Shown: positions 49,311-59,504 of the stretch, piece by piece
How positions within the stretch are numbered: the stretch's first letter is position 1
Layout: each line of letters opens with the position of its first letter
DNA from: Sphaerosporella brunnea
Taxonomy: Eukaryota > Ascomycota > Pezizomycetes > Pezizales > Pyronemataceae
DNA length: 64,000 nt
Direction of reading: 5' to 3'
Assembly: GCA_008704415.1 (NCBI GenBank)
Contig: VXIS01000196.1
Span: forward strand, 26,043 to 90,042
Notes under the pieces: model-generated
Database searches by the model: none
What the model was told of the DNA's origin: nothing
What the model saw: the letters and a program-made list of their open reading frames with translations, nothing else
Translations under genes and position numbers: made by a program

Positions 49311-50238
49311 CAACTTGATGAATCGTGTTCCACAGAGTTATGAGTGAATTTTCCGTCCTTCAGATGCCAACAAGACAGCTTGGTAACCTCAGCCTGAGCC
49401 GCGGCTAGAGACGGGTGCGGGGGAGGGGGAGCCTAAACGAGAGATACTACTCGTCCAACAATACTGAAGAGACTCGACGGCGCAAAAGCACAATTGGAGG
49501 TGGTGGTGGAATGTGCTGCCTGATTCGCAGATTTTATGCAGCGGTGTGCAGGTCAACCGGCAGCCGAGATCTCAAAACGCGCACCTCTATTGAATCCAGT
49601 GAAATACGTCCAGATGATTACTGCAGAAGTCCGCTGGTAAATATCTCCGTTACCATCGTCAAAAAAATACTTCCACTCATCACCATATGTGTTGCAGCTC
49701 ATTTTCAACAGCCATCTCCTCCACCAAAAAAAGGTTTTTCCAAAAGAACTCGTTATTATTCGACGCTTTGGATGATTCTCTGTCGAACAATAACGAGCTT
49801 TCATTTTTCCAGGCATTTTTGGAGGAGCAGTTAATTTTCAACCTGGGGTATCGACAAGGGAACCCGGGGAGTGCTTAACACCGCAACTTTTCCAGCCGGA
49901 TGCATTTCAAAAAGTTGCGTTACGCTGTGCTGCCCTGTCCGATCTTTTAACACCACAACTTTTTTCCGGATCGCTCTACTAAGTCCAACGATAGAATTTT
50001 TCGATCACCACCACCACCACCATCACGACCAAACCATGCAGCAAGCTGAGTCTTATCCCCTACACGCTCATATTCTGTCGATCGGACGCACTTCTGTTTT
50101 GAGTTAGAGTGAGGTGTAGCGGTGATTTTTCTGATTGGGCACGGTCAACGTCAAGTGCATCCGTCGCAACTCTACCATCCGTCGCACGTATCTACTCTAC
50201 CACCATAGAAATTACCATCAACCTGCGCCCTACCCACC

Positions 50239-51040
50239 ATGCCATCAAAGCGAAAGGCAGCGCTAGAAAGCGACAATGCGAGTAAGCGGCCGAAATCGAC
50301 CCGTAAGGCTGCTAGCCAGGCGACACAGGCGGTGGCGTCCCTGCTGGCAGCCAAGCGGTTGGGAGGACGGCGATGACAGAGGATTCCCCGACACAGCCCG
50401 CGAAGGGCGAGGAGGTCCGGCGACGGCTCGGCAAAAGGGCGGAGGCAAAAAGGGAGGAGGCAAAAAGGGAGGAGGCAAAAAGGGAGGCAGAGGGAGGAGG
50501 CCCGGAGGCAGCCCGACAAGAGGGAGAAGGCTCTGCGACGGTCCAGCAAGAAGGAGGAGGCTCGGCGGCGGCCCGACAGGAGGGAGCCCGGCAGCGGCTC
50601 CCAAGGAAGGTGGAGGTGGAGCGGGGGTAGAAAAAATCTGCTTTGAACCATTACCTCGTGAGGAACATAAGATGCAGGTTCACCTACCGTCCAATTGCAA
50701 TCCAGCGGCGATGAGTGCGGTGGATTGGTTTGAATTGTTTTGGACGGAGGATGATTGGGAGTCGCTTGTCAACAATACAAATGCCTATGCCCAAAAGCAG
50801 CGTACTCCGGATCCAGAAACTGGACGCCCCCCGCAACCCTTATGTGGAAAGTGGCAGCCGGTAACTACGATAGAACTGAAGGCCTGGGTAGCAATTACAA
50901 TCGTGATGGGCGTATATCGCTTTCGTTCCTTCCGTGACTTTTGGCGTCAACAAGGCTATCAAACTTGGACCATGTTTTTTTGTAAGGAGTGTCTTAAGAA
51001 GCTTGGGAAGTGGTCTAAGAATCGTTTTCGCGATCGCTAA
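50239..51040 (+). pseudogene. piggyBac-type (DDE_Tnp_1_7) transposase N-terminal remnant
   Basis: A short start frame MPSKRKAALESDNASKRPKS stops after 45 codons. A shifted frame then continues through a Gly/Lys/Arg-rich minisatellite (GGCAAAAAGGGAGGA units at 50436-50495). It runs into EKICFEPLPREEHKMQVHLPSNCNPAAMSAVDWFELFWTEDDWESLVNNTNAYAQKQ, then W-x-PVTTIELKAWVAITIVMGVYRFRSFRDFWRQQGYQ. This matches the start of piggyBac-like domains (W/YFELFF..., ELKAFLGLLILMG, YW). The frame ends at 51040, before any of the catalytic Asp residues. Family call is from motif memory. Confidence 0.6.
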
Positions 51041-51159
51041 ATGCGCTGTTTTGTATGGGCCCGCCGTCAGGGCGGGCGTCGTGTGTGGGCTCCGGTCTTG
51101 TTTCGCGGTCGCGACGTCGGAGTGCTTTTGATATCACTCGTTGTCACACTGCGTCCGAT

Positions 51160-51857
51160 CGACAGAATATGAGCGTGTAGGGGATAAGTCTGTCGAGACC
51201 CGAATCCAAGCTGCAATCGAGGTTCTTCGGAAGAGAGATGTAGTCAACATCGAGATGTAGTCAACATCGCCACTGCAGCTCGCGAGTTCAACCTTCCAGA
51301 ACAACGACTTCGAGCTCGATGGAAGGGTCGACCAGCCAAAAGCGATCTGCCCGGACCGAATAAGAAGCTGACAGAAGCCCAAGAACTTTATACGGTCTTT
51401 GAAGCGTCAATCCCAGTCTGTTTACAACGAAGTCTGTCACCTTGAAGGAACGACACCAAGTCTGAAGCGTAGACTTAACACTGCACTGACTGGAGGGCTG
51501 GCGCAAGCACACGCTGGTGCTGAAGCAGCTGCGGAGATTAAGGCGACCAAAGAAGCAGAAGAGATTCGGCGCAAGCGATCCAAGCGTACGCATCTTCAGC
51601 GTGGCGGCGTTTTGTATGCCGAGGAGGCGCGAGACATGGTGGTGCGGAGGGCTGAGGATGAGGCGAAAAAGGCACGAGAAGCACTGGAGCGTGCGCAAAC
51701 TACCATCAAGAGAGCTGCAAGAGCAGAGAGAAAACGATTTCTTGATGCTGTGAAGGAGAGTAGAAAGAAGATTCTGGCATCTTCTTCTCGGAAGAAGCTC
51801 ATGAAGGCATTGTGTGTGGAGGTTCGGAAGGAAGGAAGGAAGGAAGGCGAAGCGTAG
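51160..51857 (+). pseudogene. pogo/Fot1-type transposase remnant (HTH plus C-terminal tail)
   Basis: The N-terminal HTH_psq region reads VETRIQAAIEVLRKRDVVNI, is broken by a 17-bp tandem duplication at 51235-51268, and continues in another frame as ATAAREFNLPEQRLRARWKGRP. After several more disruptions comes a tail of about 150 residues to the stop at 51855-51857 (EEIRRKRSKRTHLQRGGVLYAEEARD ... KALCVEVRKEG), like the Lys/Arg-rich C-termini of Fot1-like transposases. The CENP-B-type second HTH and the DDE catalytic core are absent. Confidence 0.65.
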
Positions 51858-52151
51858 CAAGCAGTGCAAGACTGAACGCATGTAATTCTATATTCTATAT
51901 TCTATGTGTTTCCATGTAATTCTGAGATGCGTAAGACTATGCCTGCTGCATGGTTTCGGTCGTGATAGTGGTGGTGGTGGTCGATGGGGCGGCGGTCGAA
52001 TAATTCTCTCGTTGGTCTTAGTGACTTGTGTTGGACTGGCTGGCACTCCATAGGAGTGCCCCTGGGAGCGAGCCTGCGAGCGACCGGGGGTGACGTTAGT
52101 CACCTTGGCACGAGTATGCACAAGTCGGCCGGCCACATGGGTGGAATTTGC

Positions 52152-52560
52152 CGGGAAAATATTTTTGGTTTCTTTTAAAAAAAATTACAGAGCGGATCCT
52201 GCCAGATGCCAAGAATTTCTTGGTGACAATTAGGATTTGTCAAACGAATTTCTGTTAGGCACGCCCACCGCAGTGCTCGATCCGAGTGACTTCCAGTGAG
52301 TCAACATGACTATAAAAACCCCCCATTTTTCCATTGTCCCTCAAGGTTTTCCACGGTGCTTCAGCACCTCCAGGTTTCCCAAGGTGCCCAAGCACCTCAA
52401 GATTTTCCCACCTACACTGCGACATTACCCCAATACCATTCTTCGCTACTTTGGAGAGAACGCTGTTGGGGTAATTAATTACCCCAACACCACAAACGTT
52501 GCTACTTGAAGGTTTTCTGACACCGTCACCTTTGGAGTAAAATGGATGAGCTAATTCGTT
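52152..52560 (+). repeat. Second copy of the 24-bp palindrome module
   Basis: Corresponds to 24026-24440 in the same orientation. It includes GAGCGGATCCTGCCAG, GGTGACAATTAGGATTTGTC, the TTTTCC...CAAGG repeats and the palindrome at 52465-52488 (arms GTTGGGGTAAT and ATTACCCCAAC around two bases). It then continues with CACCACAAACGTTGC and GAGCTAATTCGTTACTAGAAG, segments found in the second and third modules at 24.4-24.8 kb. Confidence 0.75.
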
Positions 52561-52569
52561 ACTAGAAGA

Positions 52570-52945
52570 CCACCATTTCACTCGCGGTCGAGGCCTTCAA
52601 GGCCTCCGCAGGAAACACTCGCGGCCGAGGCCTTCAAGGCCTCCTCAGGAAACACTCGCGGCCGAGGCCTTCAAGGCCACAATCGCCCTCGCGGTCCAGG
52701 CCTTTAAGGCCACCATCTCACTCGCGGTCGAGAGGCCACAATCGCCCTCACGGTCCAGGCCTTTAAGGCCACCGCAGGCAACAAGGAGGGTACCGATCTC
52801 GCCAAGGATTCCGGTAGCGAGCACGAGGAAGAAGAGAAAACGAGTTCCAGTAAGTTCTCTTTTAAGGTATACTGCAACAACCACTAACATCACCATTCAC
52901 TACAGCAGTATTCCACTATCAACAGCTGTTGGAAGTCCTCGAGGT
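52570..52945 (+). repeat. Coding-like minisatellite (LAVEAFKA repeats) with a possible spliced 3' exon
   Basis: Units of 27-45 bp containing CTCGCGGTCGAGGCCTTCAAGGCC repeat six or seven times from 52570 to 52775; AGGCCTTCAAGGCCT within them is itself nearly palindromic. In frame pieces they read ISLAVEAFKA, TIALAVQAFKA, TIALTVQAFKA. The last unit continues as TAGNKEGTDLAKDSGSEHEEEEKTSS. A GTAAGT donor at about 52850 and TACAG acceptor at about 52906 would add FHYQQLLEVLEVFWGAH and a Thr-rich end. Indels between units break the frame, so this is probably a decayed gene or a repeat with coding origin. Confidence 0.45.
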
Positions 52946-53411
52946 GTTTTGGGGTGCACACCCAACCACCACCACCACTACCTCCTCTACCACCGCTACC
53001 TCTTACCCTCCAACCACATCCGCTTCCTGACCCACTCAACCTTCACCTCTACCCCAACCACTACCCCCGAACCTCGAGCCTTTCTACTGCATTCTAAACG
53101 TTACACGGCATATGACTTGGTGTGGAGCCAGGATTTCTTGGGGGCGGAGGTTTTTGTTTGGCTGCGTGTGGATGTAGAACGCTGCGACTGCGTGGTATGG
53201 TAGATGATTGTCGTGTAATGATCTCTTGAGGGTGCAACTGTAGGGCGAGGGTTTCTTGGAGCGAAGTCCAAGACTGCAAAGACGACTCGGGGATTTCCAG
53301 TAGGGAGAGGGCGGGGTTTCGTGGGCTGGGGATTTCCTGAGCTAGGCACTCTTATTGGAATGTGGTACGGCAGATGATCATCAGTGGAGTGTTTTTTTGG
53401 AAAAAAAAAAA

Positions 53412-54272
53412 CGGTTATTGGCTATGATACCCCCCTCCGAAGGCCGTATTTGGCTCCATACCCCCGATCTTAGATTATTTGGCAGCGTACCCCTCAACCC
53501 ACTCGAGTGAGACTCCAAGACCGTGACCCCAAGGACTGAACCCTCGCCCTTCGCCCCGCCGCCCCGTCCCCGTCCCCGTCCCCGTCCCCTACCCCTTCGC
53601 ACCCCATCCTCGTTCCCGTACCCTCGAGCGCCACCTCACTCGGGTGAAACACAAAGACCACAAGCGAACCGCCCGGACCGTGTACAAATCGAAGAATTTG
53701 ACGCCCAGACTACTTACTTTGCCCTAAACCCGTCCTATTCGCCGGTAGATCTACCTATGAGGCTGATTGCGAATGCAGCCGGATACTGGCTTTGAAATCC
53801 TGAAATGTGGGAAAGAGATCGCCAACTTTAATATCTGCGCATTCCATGCGCACCTCGAGCTCTCCAGGTTGTGGCAACAACTCGCCATTTTCGACCGCCG
53901 GAGCCGCACCACTTGTTCCTTGGTTGCTCATGACAATTTTGTGTGCGGTCCAGGGGGATATCTCTCTCACAGTTGCTCACGGGTCACGGGGGAGGGGGCC
54001 GGGTAGCGGTGAAAACTTCGCTGCGGGTAGTGACCGCGGGGTTGTGGTGAGGACTGCGGGTGATGGTTGCGATGATGAGACGGGCGAGGGTACGGGGAGG
54101 AGGACGGGGCGGGCGGCGTGGGGTGAAGAGCGAAGGGCGAGGGTTCAGTCCTTGGGGTCACGGTCTTGGAGTCTCACTCGAGTGGGTTGAGGGGTACGCT
54201 GCCAAATAATCTGAGATCGGGGGTATGGGGCCAAATACGGCCTTCGGAGGGGGGTATCATAGCCAATAACCG
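53412..54272. mobile_element. Element with about 145-bp terminal inverted repeats (MULE-like)
   Basis: The sequence from 53412 (CGGTTATTGGCTATGATACC) inward for about 145 bp is repeated almost perfectly in inverse orientation ending at 54272. Both ends are flanked by runs of at least ten A, consistent with a 9-10 bp target duplication, though homopolymers are uninformative. The interior has a minus-strand frame 53970-53755 that includes IKVGDLFPTFQDFKASIRLHSQSAS, similar to the leader seen in many MULE transposases. No catalytic domain is visible, so it is non-autonomous. MULE assignment is tentative. Confidence 0.65.
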
Positions 54273-54598
54273 AAAAAAAAAAGAAAAAAGTAGATATGTT
54301 TATTCAATGGTTTCAGGCTGGGAGGAACGAATTATCTCACGATGGATGTGATCTTTGAACATGACCAAGAAAATTGGGAAACGTATATAATGGCGTTATA
54401 CCGTAAAAACTCGAGAGCAAGAGAATGGGCTACGTCACACTAAATAAATGTATTTCTTAAAGAGATCATAAACCAGCCTCCAATTTTATAGGTGGGTGTC
54501 GATCAACGACGCATCCACTGTGATCTATACCGCTTTCTCCATTGCATCAGCTTTAGCACGGAGCGAGGACTCCCCGGACCATACCTCATATGTATATA

Positions 54599-54979
54599 TC
54601 AACAATCACTCTCCAGCACTCTAAAGAGGCGAATGAATGGGTCCGGCAGGGAGACTGTATTATGAGGCGTAGAGCATACGCAGTCACCGTCGCTGGTAGT
54701 GAAATCGTGGTCACCGCCGCCGTCTTCATTGTCAGGAGGGCTAGTGCCGTTGTCAGTGACACAGTCGTCGTCGTTGTCAGTGATACAGTAGTCGTCGTTC
54801 TCAGCTGTGCCTTTCGGATTTATTTCCCAAGGGTCGTGTGGGCTTTCGAAAACAGTGATATGTCTATATATACCACTGTTACCGCTGTTGTCGACAGGAG
54901 CGCCGCCGCGGTCAGTGACAGGTCTTATCTTCCAATCGTCGTATGCGCTTTCGAAAACAGTGACACCGTTAACGTTGCT

Positions 54980-55011
<32 letters not shown>

Positions 55012-55470
55012 CGTTGTCAGTAGCGCGAGTGTTGCGCTTGTGATTGCGGCCGCGGCATTTCCAGTCTTTGTAAACCATGCTGTGAAACGCGCATTTGCGG
55101 TCACCGAATCCCATGCGCGGAAATCTGTATATACAAAGCCTGCCAGAGTCGGCACACGCCGAGCAGCCTCCCAGCTTTCGATCGCACGTTCCAGCTTGCC
55201 GGTTCTTCGAGCAGAAGAGGCAGCAGGGGGTAGGAAACAGGCCTGCAGTGCACAGCTTAGCAACAGCTCTCGCACTGAAATGGAAATAGATAACCAACCC
55301 TGGCAATCGCAAGGCATCCCCAAGCCAGCACACGGACATTCCGCGAACCTGGTACAATGGGAAGGGCGCTTTATCTTTTCTGTACCGCACTCAGCGACGC
55401 AGCCAGTCTGCGGAAGGGGGGGGGAGAACAAACCGCATTTGAAGCATATCCTTTGCGCACGGTTCATCAT
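54599..55470 (-). CDS. Cysteine-rich protein with two zinc-cluster-like modules
   Basis: I do not recognise a named family. Exons 55470-55299 and 55242-54599, with a 56-nt intron (GTTGGT donor, TGCTAAGC branch, CTGCAG acceptor), give 271 residues. Module 1 (residues 9-52) has Cys in the order CFKC...C...C..., then C-x8-C-x5-C-x-C-x6-C. Module 2 (about 67-95) is CLFCSKNRQAGTCDRKLGGCSACADSGRLC, that is C-x2-C-x8-C-x6-C-x2-C-x6-C, close to a fungal Zn2Cys6 cluster but with two extra residues in the first loop. Both modules share GLF-x-P near the start. The C-terminal half has a poly-Asn tract from a (GTT)n repeat and a repeated motif VFESxxDxWxIxP. A TATAAAT lies about 60 bp upstream of the ATG. 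The frame is open further upstream, so the start is uncertain. Confidence 0.5.
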
Positions 55471-55791
55471 GACGGCGCTTTTTCCGGAGGGCAGTGTGAA
55501 CCGTACAGGACTGAAGAGAAGGTGGAAATTTATATCCATCCCATCTCCCCTTTTACGCAACGGGGTGCCTTCTTGTTTCCCGTTTCTACAAGCCTCGCTT
55601 TGACCGCTTGGTGCATCCAGCAAAAGAGAAGTACTTTTGAATCCGACCAGCCGAGGGGGGTTCACAAACATATCAACTCTAGGTTCTGGCATGCGGCGTA
55701 GACCAGGTAGAATCCTTATACCGTGCAGTATCTTTTGTGCGAACAAGGAAATGGCGGCGCGAAAGTCAATCTTCTTCTAGCAGTGGGTGTC

Positions 55792-55998
55792 AATAACCTC
55801 CGTTCGACCCCCCCGTTAAGTTCGTTTTGCCGGAAAGGCAAGACGAACGGGGTGCGGAAAAACCTCAGATTGGCCCCGGTTTGGGGATCGTGATGACGTG
55901 AATCTGGTGCTCGCGAGCACCGTTCCACGCATCGAACGCCACAACCCACCGACGTTCAGCCACGGTCAGGATCACGGACGGAGCGAACGGAGGTTATT
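55792..55998. mobile_element. MITE with 15-bp inverted ends and nested palindromes
   Basis: Ends AATAACCTCCGTTCG (55792-55806) and its exact inverse (55984-55998). Inside, GTTCGTTTTGCC pairs with GGCAAGACGAAC with one mismatch around a five-base loop, and GGTGCTCGCGAGCACC is a perfect 16-bp palindrome. It has no coding capacity. Confidence 0.6.
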
Positions 55999-56699
55999 TC
56001 CAGCAAAAAGTAGGTTGTGGCCGTAAGCTGGGCGTGCAAAAATGGCACTTCAACCTTGCGACGCCACTCCCCGCCAACTCGCCTCGCCTGCAATAAACGG
56101 AGAGCAGACATTGTGCGTGTGTGGCGCATACCAGTTCCTCGTGCACCATCTAGGCTCTGTTCACCCCAGGTCCACCCCATCAAAATCAGCGATTTCCAAG
56201 TAGGTTATTACTAGCTTGTCGCGCCGGCATTTCCCTTGTTCTCGAGAAAATAGGTATGGTACGGTATTATTGTAAACATGCCCGGGTATTTGACCCCCGA
56301 ATGCTTGGGTCCTTGGCTCTGGGTGTTGTCCTGCGGTATCACGTGCCCCGGTTTGAAAGCATGCAAAAAGAAATAAAATTTACCTATAGAGTTTACAATG
56401 GCCTTCTAAATAGCATTAGACTTTTATAGTCTCAGAGACTCGCAGTTTCATACATTTTACAAAGTTTATCGTGTTGTTTGTAGCCGTGGAAGGGAAGCTT
56501 CAAGCGCTTCTCCAACACTTCGATAACCGTGTCTTTTTGGTTTTTGGGAAAAGTCGGTTCAACCAAGCAAGTGCTTGAGTTCGTTATCACTCATAATTTT
56601 CCTTTCACCTAGCATTTGACAATCAACTTGGAGTATGCGGAGTGCAACGGGGTTTCGCAAGATCTTTTTGACCCCCTTCGAAATCCCCACCATCCCCTA

Positions 56700-57295
56700 T
56701 ATAACCCTTGAATGTCTAGTTTTCACGTAGTATTATCGGCTTTTTGACCGCCTGTTCACAGGTGGCACATTCTAAGAGAACGAAAAGCCAGCCGGCTGGT
56801 AAGATGTTGACTTTGTATTGGGTGTTGGATTCGATGAGCCGAACCAAATGTTTTTCCGATTGGTCAGGCGCAGGTAACTTCCAGTCGAAGTTGCTCTCGT
56901 CATTGCTTTCGTCCAAGTATCGCCTTGATTCCCGCACTAGGTCGGCTGGAGCGGCGTCAGTAGGAGTTACTGCGGGGTGGGGGACTACTGTATGGCGACG
57001 AGTCAACAATTCCAAGTTCATTCCAAACGTCCTCTGGAGTACTTAATTCATATTGATTCAAGGTCTTCGAGACCAGGCAAGTATTGGAGTGGTGATGGTT
57101 GCTGTAGTGGGCTACCATTCGAGTCGGATTTCTTTTACAATTGGGTGCGTAAGCAGGAATTGAAAAGGGGGTAGAATTCGAAGAAGGAGAGGCGGGAAGG
57201 GGGGGGGGGGGGAGGGGCAGGTAATCAACATGTGCCGAAGCAGTCGAAGAAGCAAGAGGAGGCAGGTGATGAATATGTAGTGGGCCAGTCGACAA
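56700..57295 (-). other. Possible minus-strand coding remnant
   Basis: Two overlapping minus-strand frames, 57295-56957 (ending in SKTLNQYELSTPEDVWNELGIVD) and 57021-56716 (FDWKLPAPDQSEKHLVRLIESNTQYKVNILPAGWLFVLLEC), have plausible amino-acid composition and could be joined by a short intron or a frameshift near 57000. No family is recognised. It may be a transposon-derived protein fragment. Confidence 0.25.
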
Positions 57296-57609
57296 AGCCG
57301 ACGAGATTCATGTCTATAAAGGACATGCTCATATATTAAAGAAACGATTCATGTGCAATTCTTCAAAAGAGCTCTAGATTTTATGCACATGTCTCGCATT
57401 GGATGAAGATCGCTGCGACGTCTGGATATTGCAGTCTGTAACGGTATTTGGTAAGCTTCGCTGCATGTGTGCACAACGAATCAACCCATGCAATACTCCT
57501 AGCCACCCAACAGCTCGACGCGGGATATGTCGCCAAGGTGTTGTATTGAAGATGTGGGTATTGCTAGGGAAATGTGGCTCTGGAGAAGTAGCAATCCATG
57601 TAGCGCGCC

Positions 57610-58237
57610 CACTCAAGAGTTGAGGCCCGCCGCATCATCAAGTGGAGCCGCGAGCTGACAGACTGTGGGTGCTCCCTCGCGTTGCGCTGGGTCCCCGGGC
57701 ACGCCGGCATTGAAGGCAATGAGTTTGCGGATATGATGGCTAAGGGTGCAGCATCATCTCATACCAGAGCCCCTAACAAAGAGCTTGTGCGGCAGGTCAG
57801 TTTGGTCCACCTGAAGTGCAAGGCCTCGGAAACCCGCAGCCTCGGCACCAGGCAGTGGATCCATCAACGTACGAGCCTCCACGCATCCTCCGCGCCACGA
57901 AAGAAGACTGGCTTTACACCAACTCTCAAGAAAGAGAGAAAGGCTCTGGCATCCCGGTAATACCAGCTCCTTACCGGGCCTGCAATCACGGCTCCCTATC
58001 TCAAGGAGAAGCTTCGCAAGAGGGGCTCCGACGAGTGCTGGTTCTGTCTCTCAGGAAAGCAGCAGACTAGAGAGCACCTCTTTAAGGAGTGCAACCGATG
58101 GCTTCCACAGATTGGCGCTTTGTGGAGAAAGAGCTTGGATGGAAACACCGCGGGTGATGGTAGAGGTCAGTTGCGGAGCTGTTCCGGGAGGAGAAGACCA
58201 CCCCGCATATCTTGCAGTTTCTGCGGGATATTTAGGT
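57610..58237 (+). mobile_element. Degenerate LINE (Tad-like) RNase H and C-terminal tail
   Basis: Reads LRWVPGHAGIEGNEFADMMAKGAASS (RNase H end) and the linker ETRSLGTRQWIHQRTSLH. In another frame comes the Cys-His finger CWFCLSGKQQTREHLFKECNRW, then in a third ELFREEKTTPHILQFLRDI with a stop. Same order as at 26535-27290, but with at least two frameshifts and only about the last 200 codons. It is more decayed than that copy. Confidence 0.7.
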
Positions 58238-58389
58238 TGGACAATCCATGGCGGAGGAGAATGTTTCGTCCTAATCAGGAACCCGGACAAGCATAGTAAC
58301 TGATAATGCGTTGATTACTGTGAGCTCTCTGAAGCTTATAAAAAAAATCAAAAAATCGAATCGAGCCGCACATTTTGGTGGTACGTTCT

Positions 58390-58860
58390 ACCTTTTAGAT
58401 CTGCCCTGGCTGGCCTGGTGAGCAAACCGGCCAGTTGGCCGGCGGGCTATCCTGGCGGTCGCCGGACTATTTGATCAAAAAGCCCGGCTGGCTGTTTCGG
58501 TTGCGAAAATCGTGGGCTGGCTGTTTGGGCTGCGGCCTGCGACAGTAACGACAAATATCACCATGACATGAACGACTGCTATGAAATGCAAGCTACATAA
58601 AATATTCTCGCTGGGTAAAATTAAAACTGTGAGAGAATCACTATATAGTAGTTTTCCATAATATTGCAGATCCTGATAAGTTTATCTGCGCTGACTGAAC
58701 TTTGGGGATTGCAGTGTCAGGTCCTCGCCGTCACTCGAACCCCTGGCAGCCGGGCTGGCCCAACAATCGGGCTGGGCCGTTTGGGCCGATGCAAAAAGCC
58801 CGCCGGCTAAGCGCGCCCGGTTGTTTCGGCTGGCTGAGGGTGGTGGTGGTATTCTACACC
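58390..58860. repeat. GGCTGG/GCCGG-rich repeat pair
   Basis: Segments at about 58418-58537 and 58746-58845 share AAAAAGCCCG(G/C)C(C/T)GGCT, GGTTGTTTCGGCTGGCTG-like and GTTTGGGC(T/C)G motifs. The intervening 200 bp is AT-rich. No gene is seen; nature unknown. Confidence 0.35.
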
Positions 58861-59360
58861 AAGAAAGGTCGGGAAAATCGGAGTTAAACCATAACAGGCT
58901 CAAATTATGTCTACTGCTTCAATGCATGAGATGTCTCTGTGTCCCGCTTGAAATTGTGAGTGAGTAGAGGTGCATCACCGAGTGCTGAGGAAAGGATACC
59001 GAGTGCTATATAAGAAATGCAGGCATTCAGGACTGCAACTCTAGCTAACGTCTCCTTCTTTCTTTCCATCTCGCAACTACCGACAACATCGACATCCACC
59101 ACCTCGCACTACTCGGCCCCCCTTCTTTTCGTGTACATGCTTCCTAGATCAACTTGACGACCTTTCGACTCCTTTACCCTATTCTCCCTCCGTTCTTACC
59201 CGGGAATATCACCGGGAGCCCACTACAGGACTGCTTCCTCGCCGATCCTTCCGACTCTCCCCGCACACAGTCCTGCGCACCATCCCACCCAGGTATCTCA
59301 GTAGAGGGTTTTCCCTCCGGGTTTCCCTCGATAATCAAAAACATTTTTTGTCTGGCAGTT

Positions 59361-59504
59361 ATGCGAGAGGACGAGGTCTTTTTTGACGATAACGAAGTGG
59401 CTCTTCTACACCCTAAAGATGCATCTTCGGTTGAGAATGGTTCGATTGCGAACGTGCCGGGAAGGAGGAGACTTAAGGTTCACTCTATATTACAGCAGGT
59501 ATAA
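59361..59504 (+). CDS. Micro-ORF of tandem array, unit A (47 residues)
   Basis: MREDEVFFDDNEVALLHPKD, then ASSVENGSIANVPGRRRLKV, then HSILQQV. No known family. The same frame is intact in unit C (60958-61086) and broken by T-run length change in units B and D. The sequence is acidic at the start and basic (GRRRLKV) at the end. Whether it is translated is unknown. Confidence 0.35.
   Translation: MREDEVFFDDNEVALLHPKDASSVENGSIANVPGRRRLKVHSILQQV

Larger units (their letters stand above)
49974..52104 (+). mobile_element. Composite DNA transposon with piggyBac- and pogo-type remnants
   Basis: The terminal segment at 49974-50045 (AAGTCCAACGATAGAATTTT, then CCACCACC repeats and a CCATGCAGCA block) is repeated in inverse orientation at about 51945-52030. 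Beyond it the right end continues to 52104 with a further arm whose inverse begins GGTGACTAACGTCACCCCC. That outer arm is missing on the left here but is present in the second copy at 63832. Between the ends are two unrelated transposase remnants: a piggyBac-type N-terminal domain (50239-51040) and a pogo-type HTH plus C-terminal tail (51160-51857). The element is not autonomous. Confidence 0.7.

Noticed and set aside
54590..55603. 337-codon open frame on the plus strand
   Set aside because: It lies opposite the cysteine-rich gene; its Val repeats come from the (GTT)n tract, it has no intron-supported structure, and the minus strand gives a clear cysteine pattern and splice sites.
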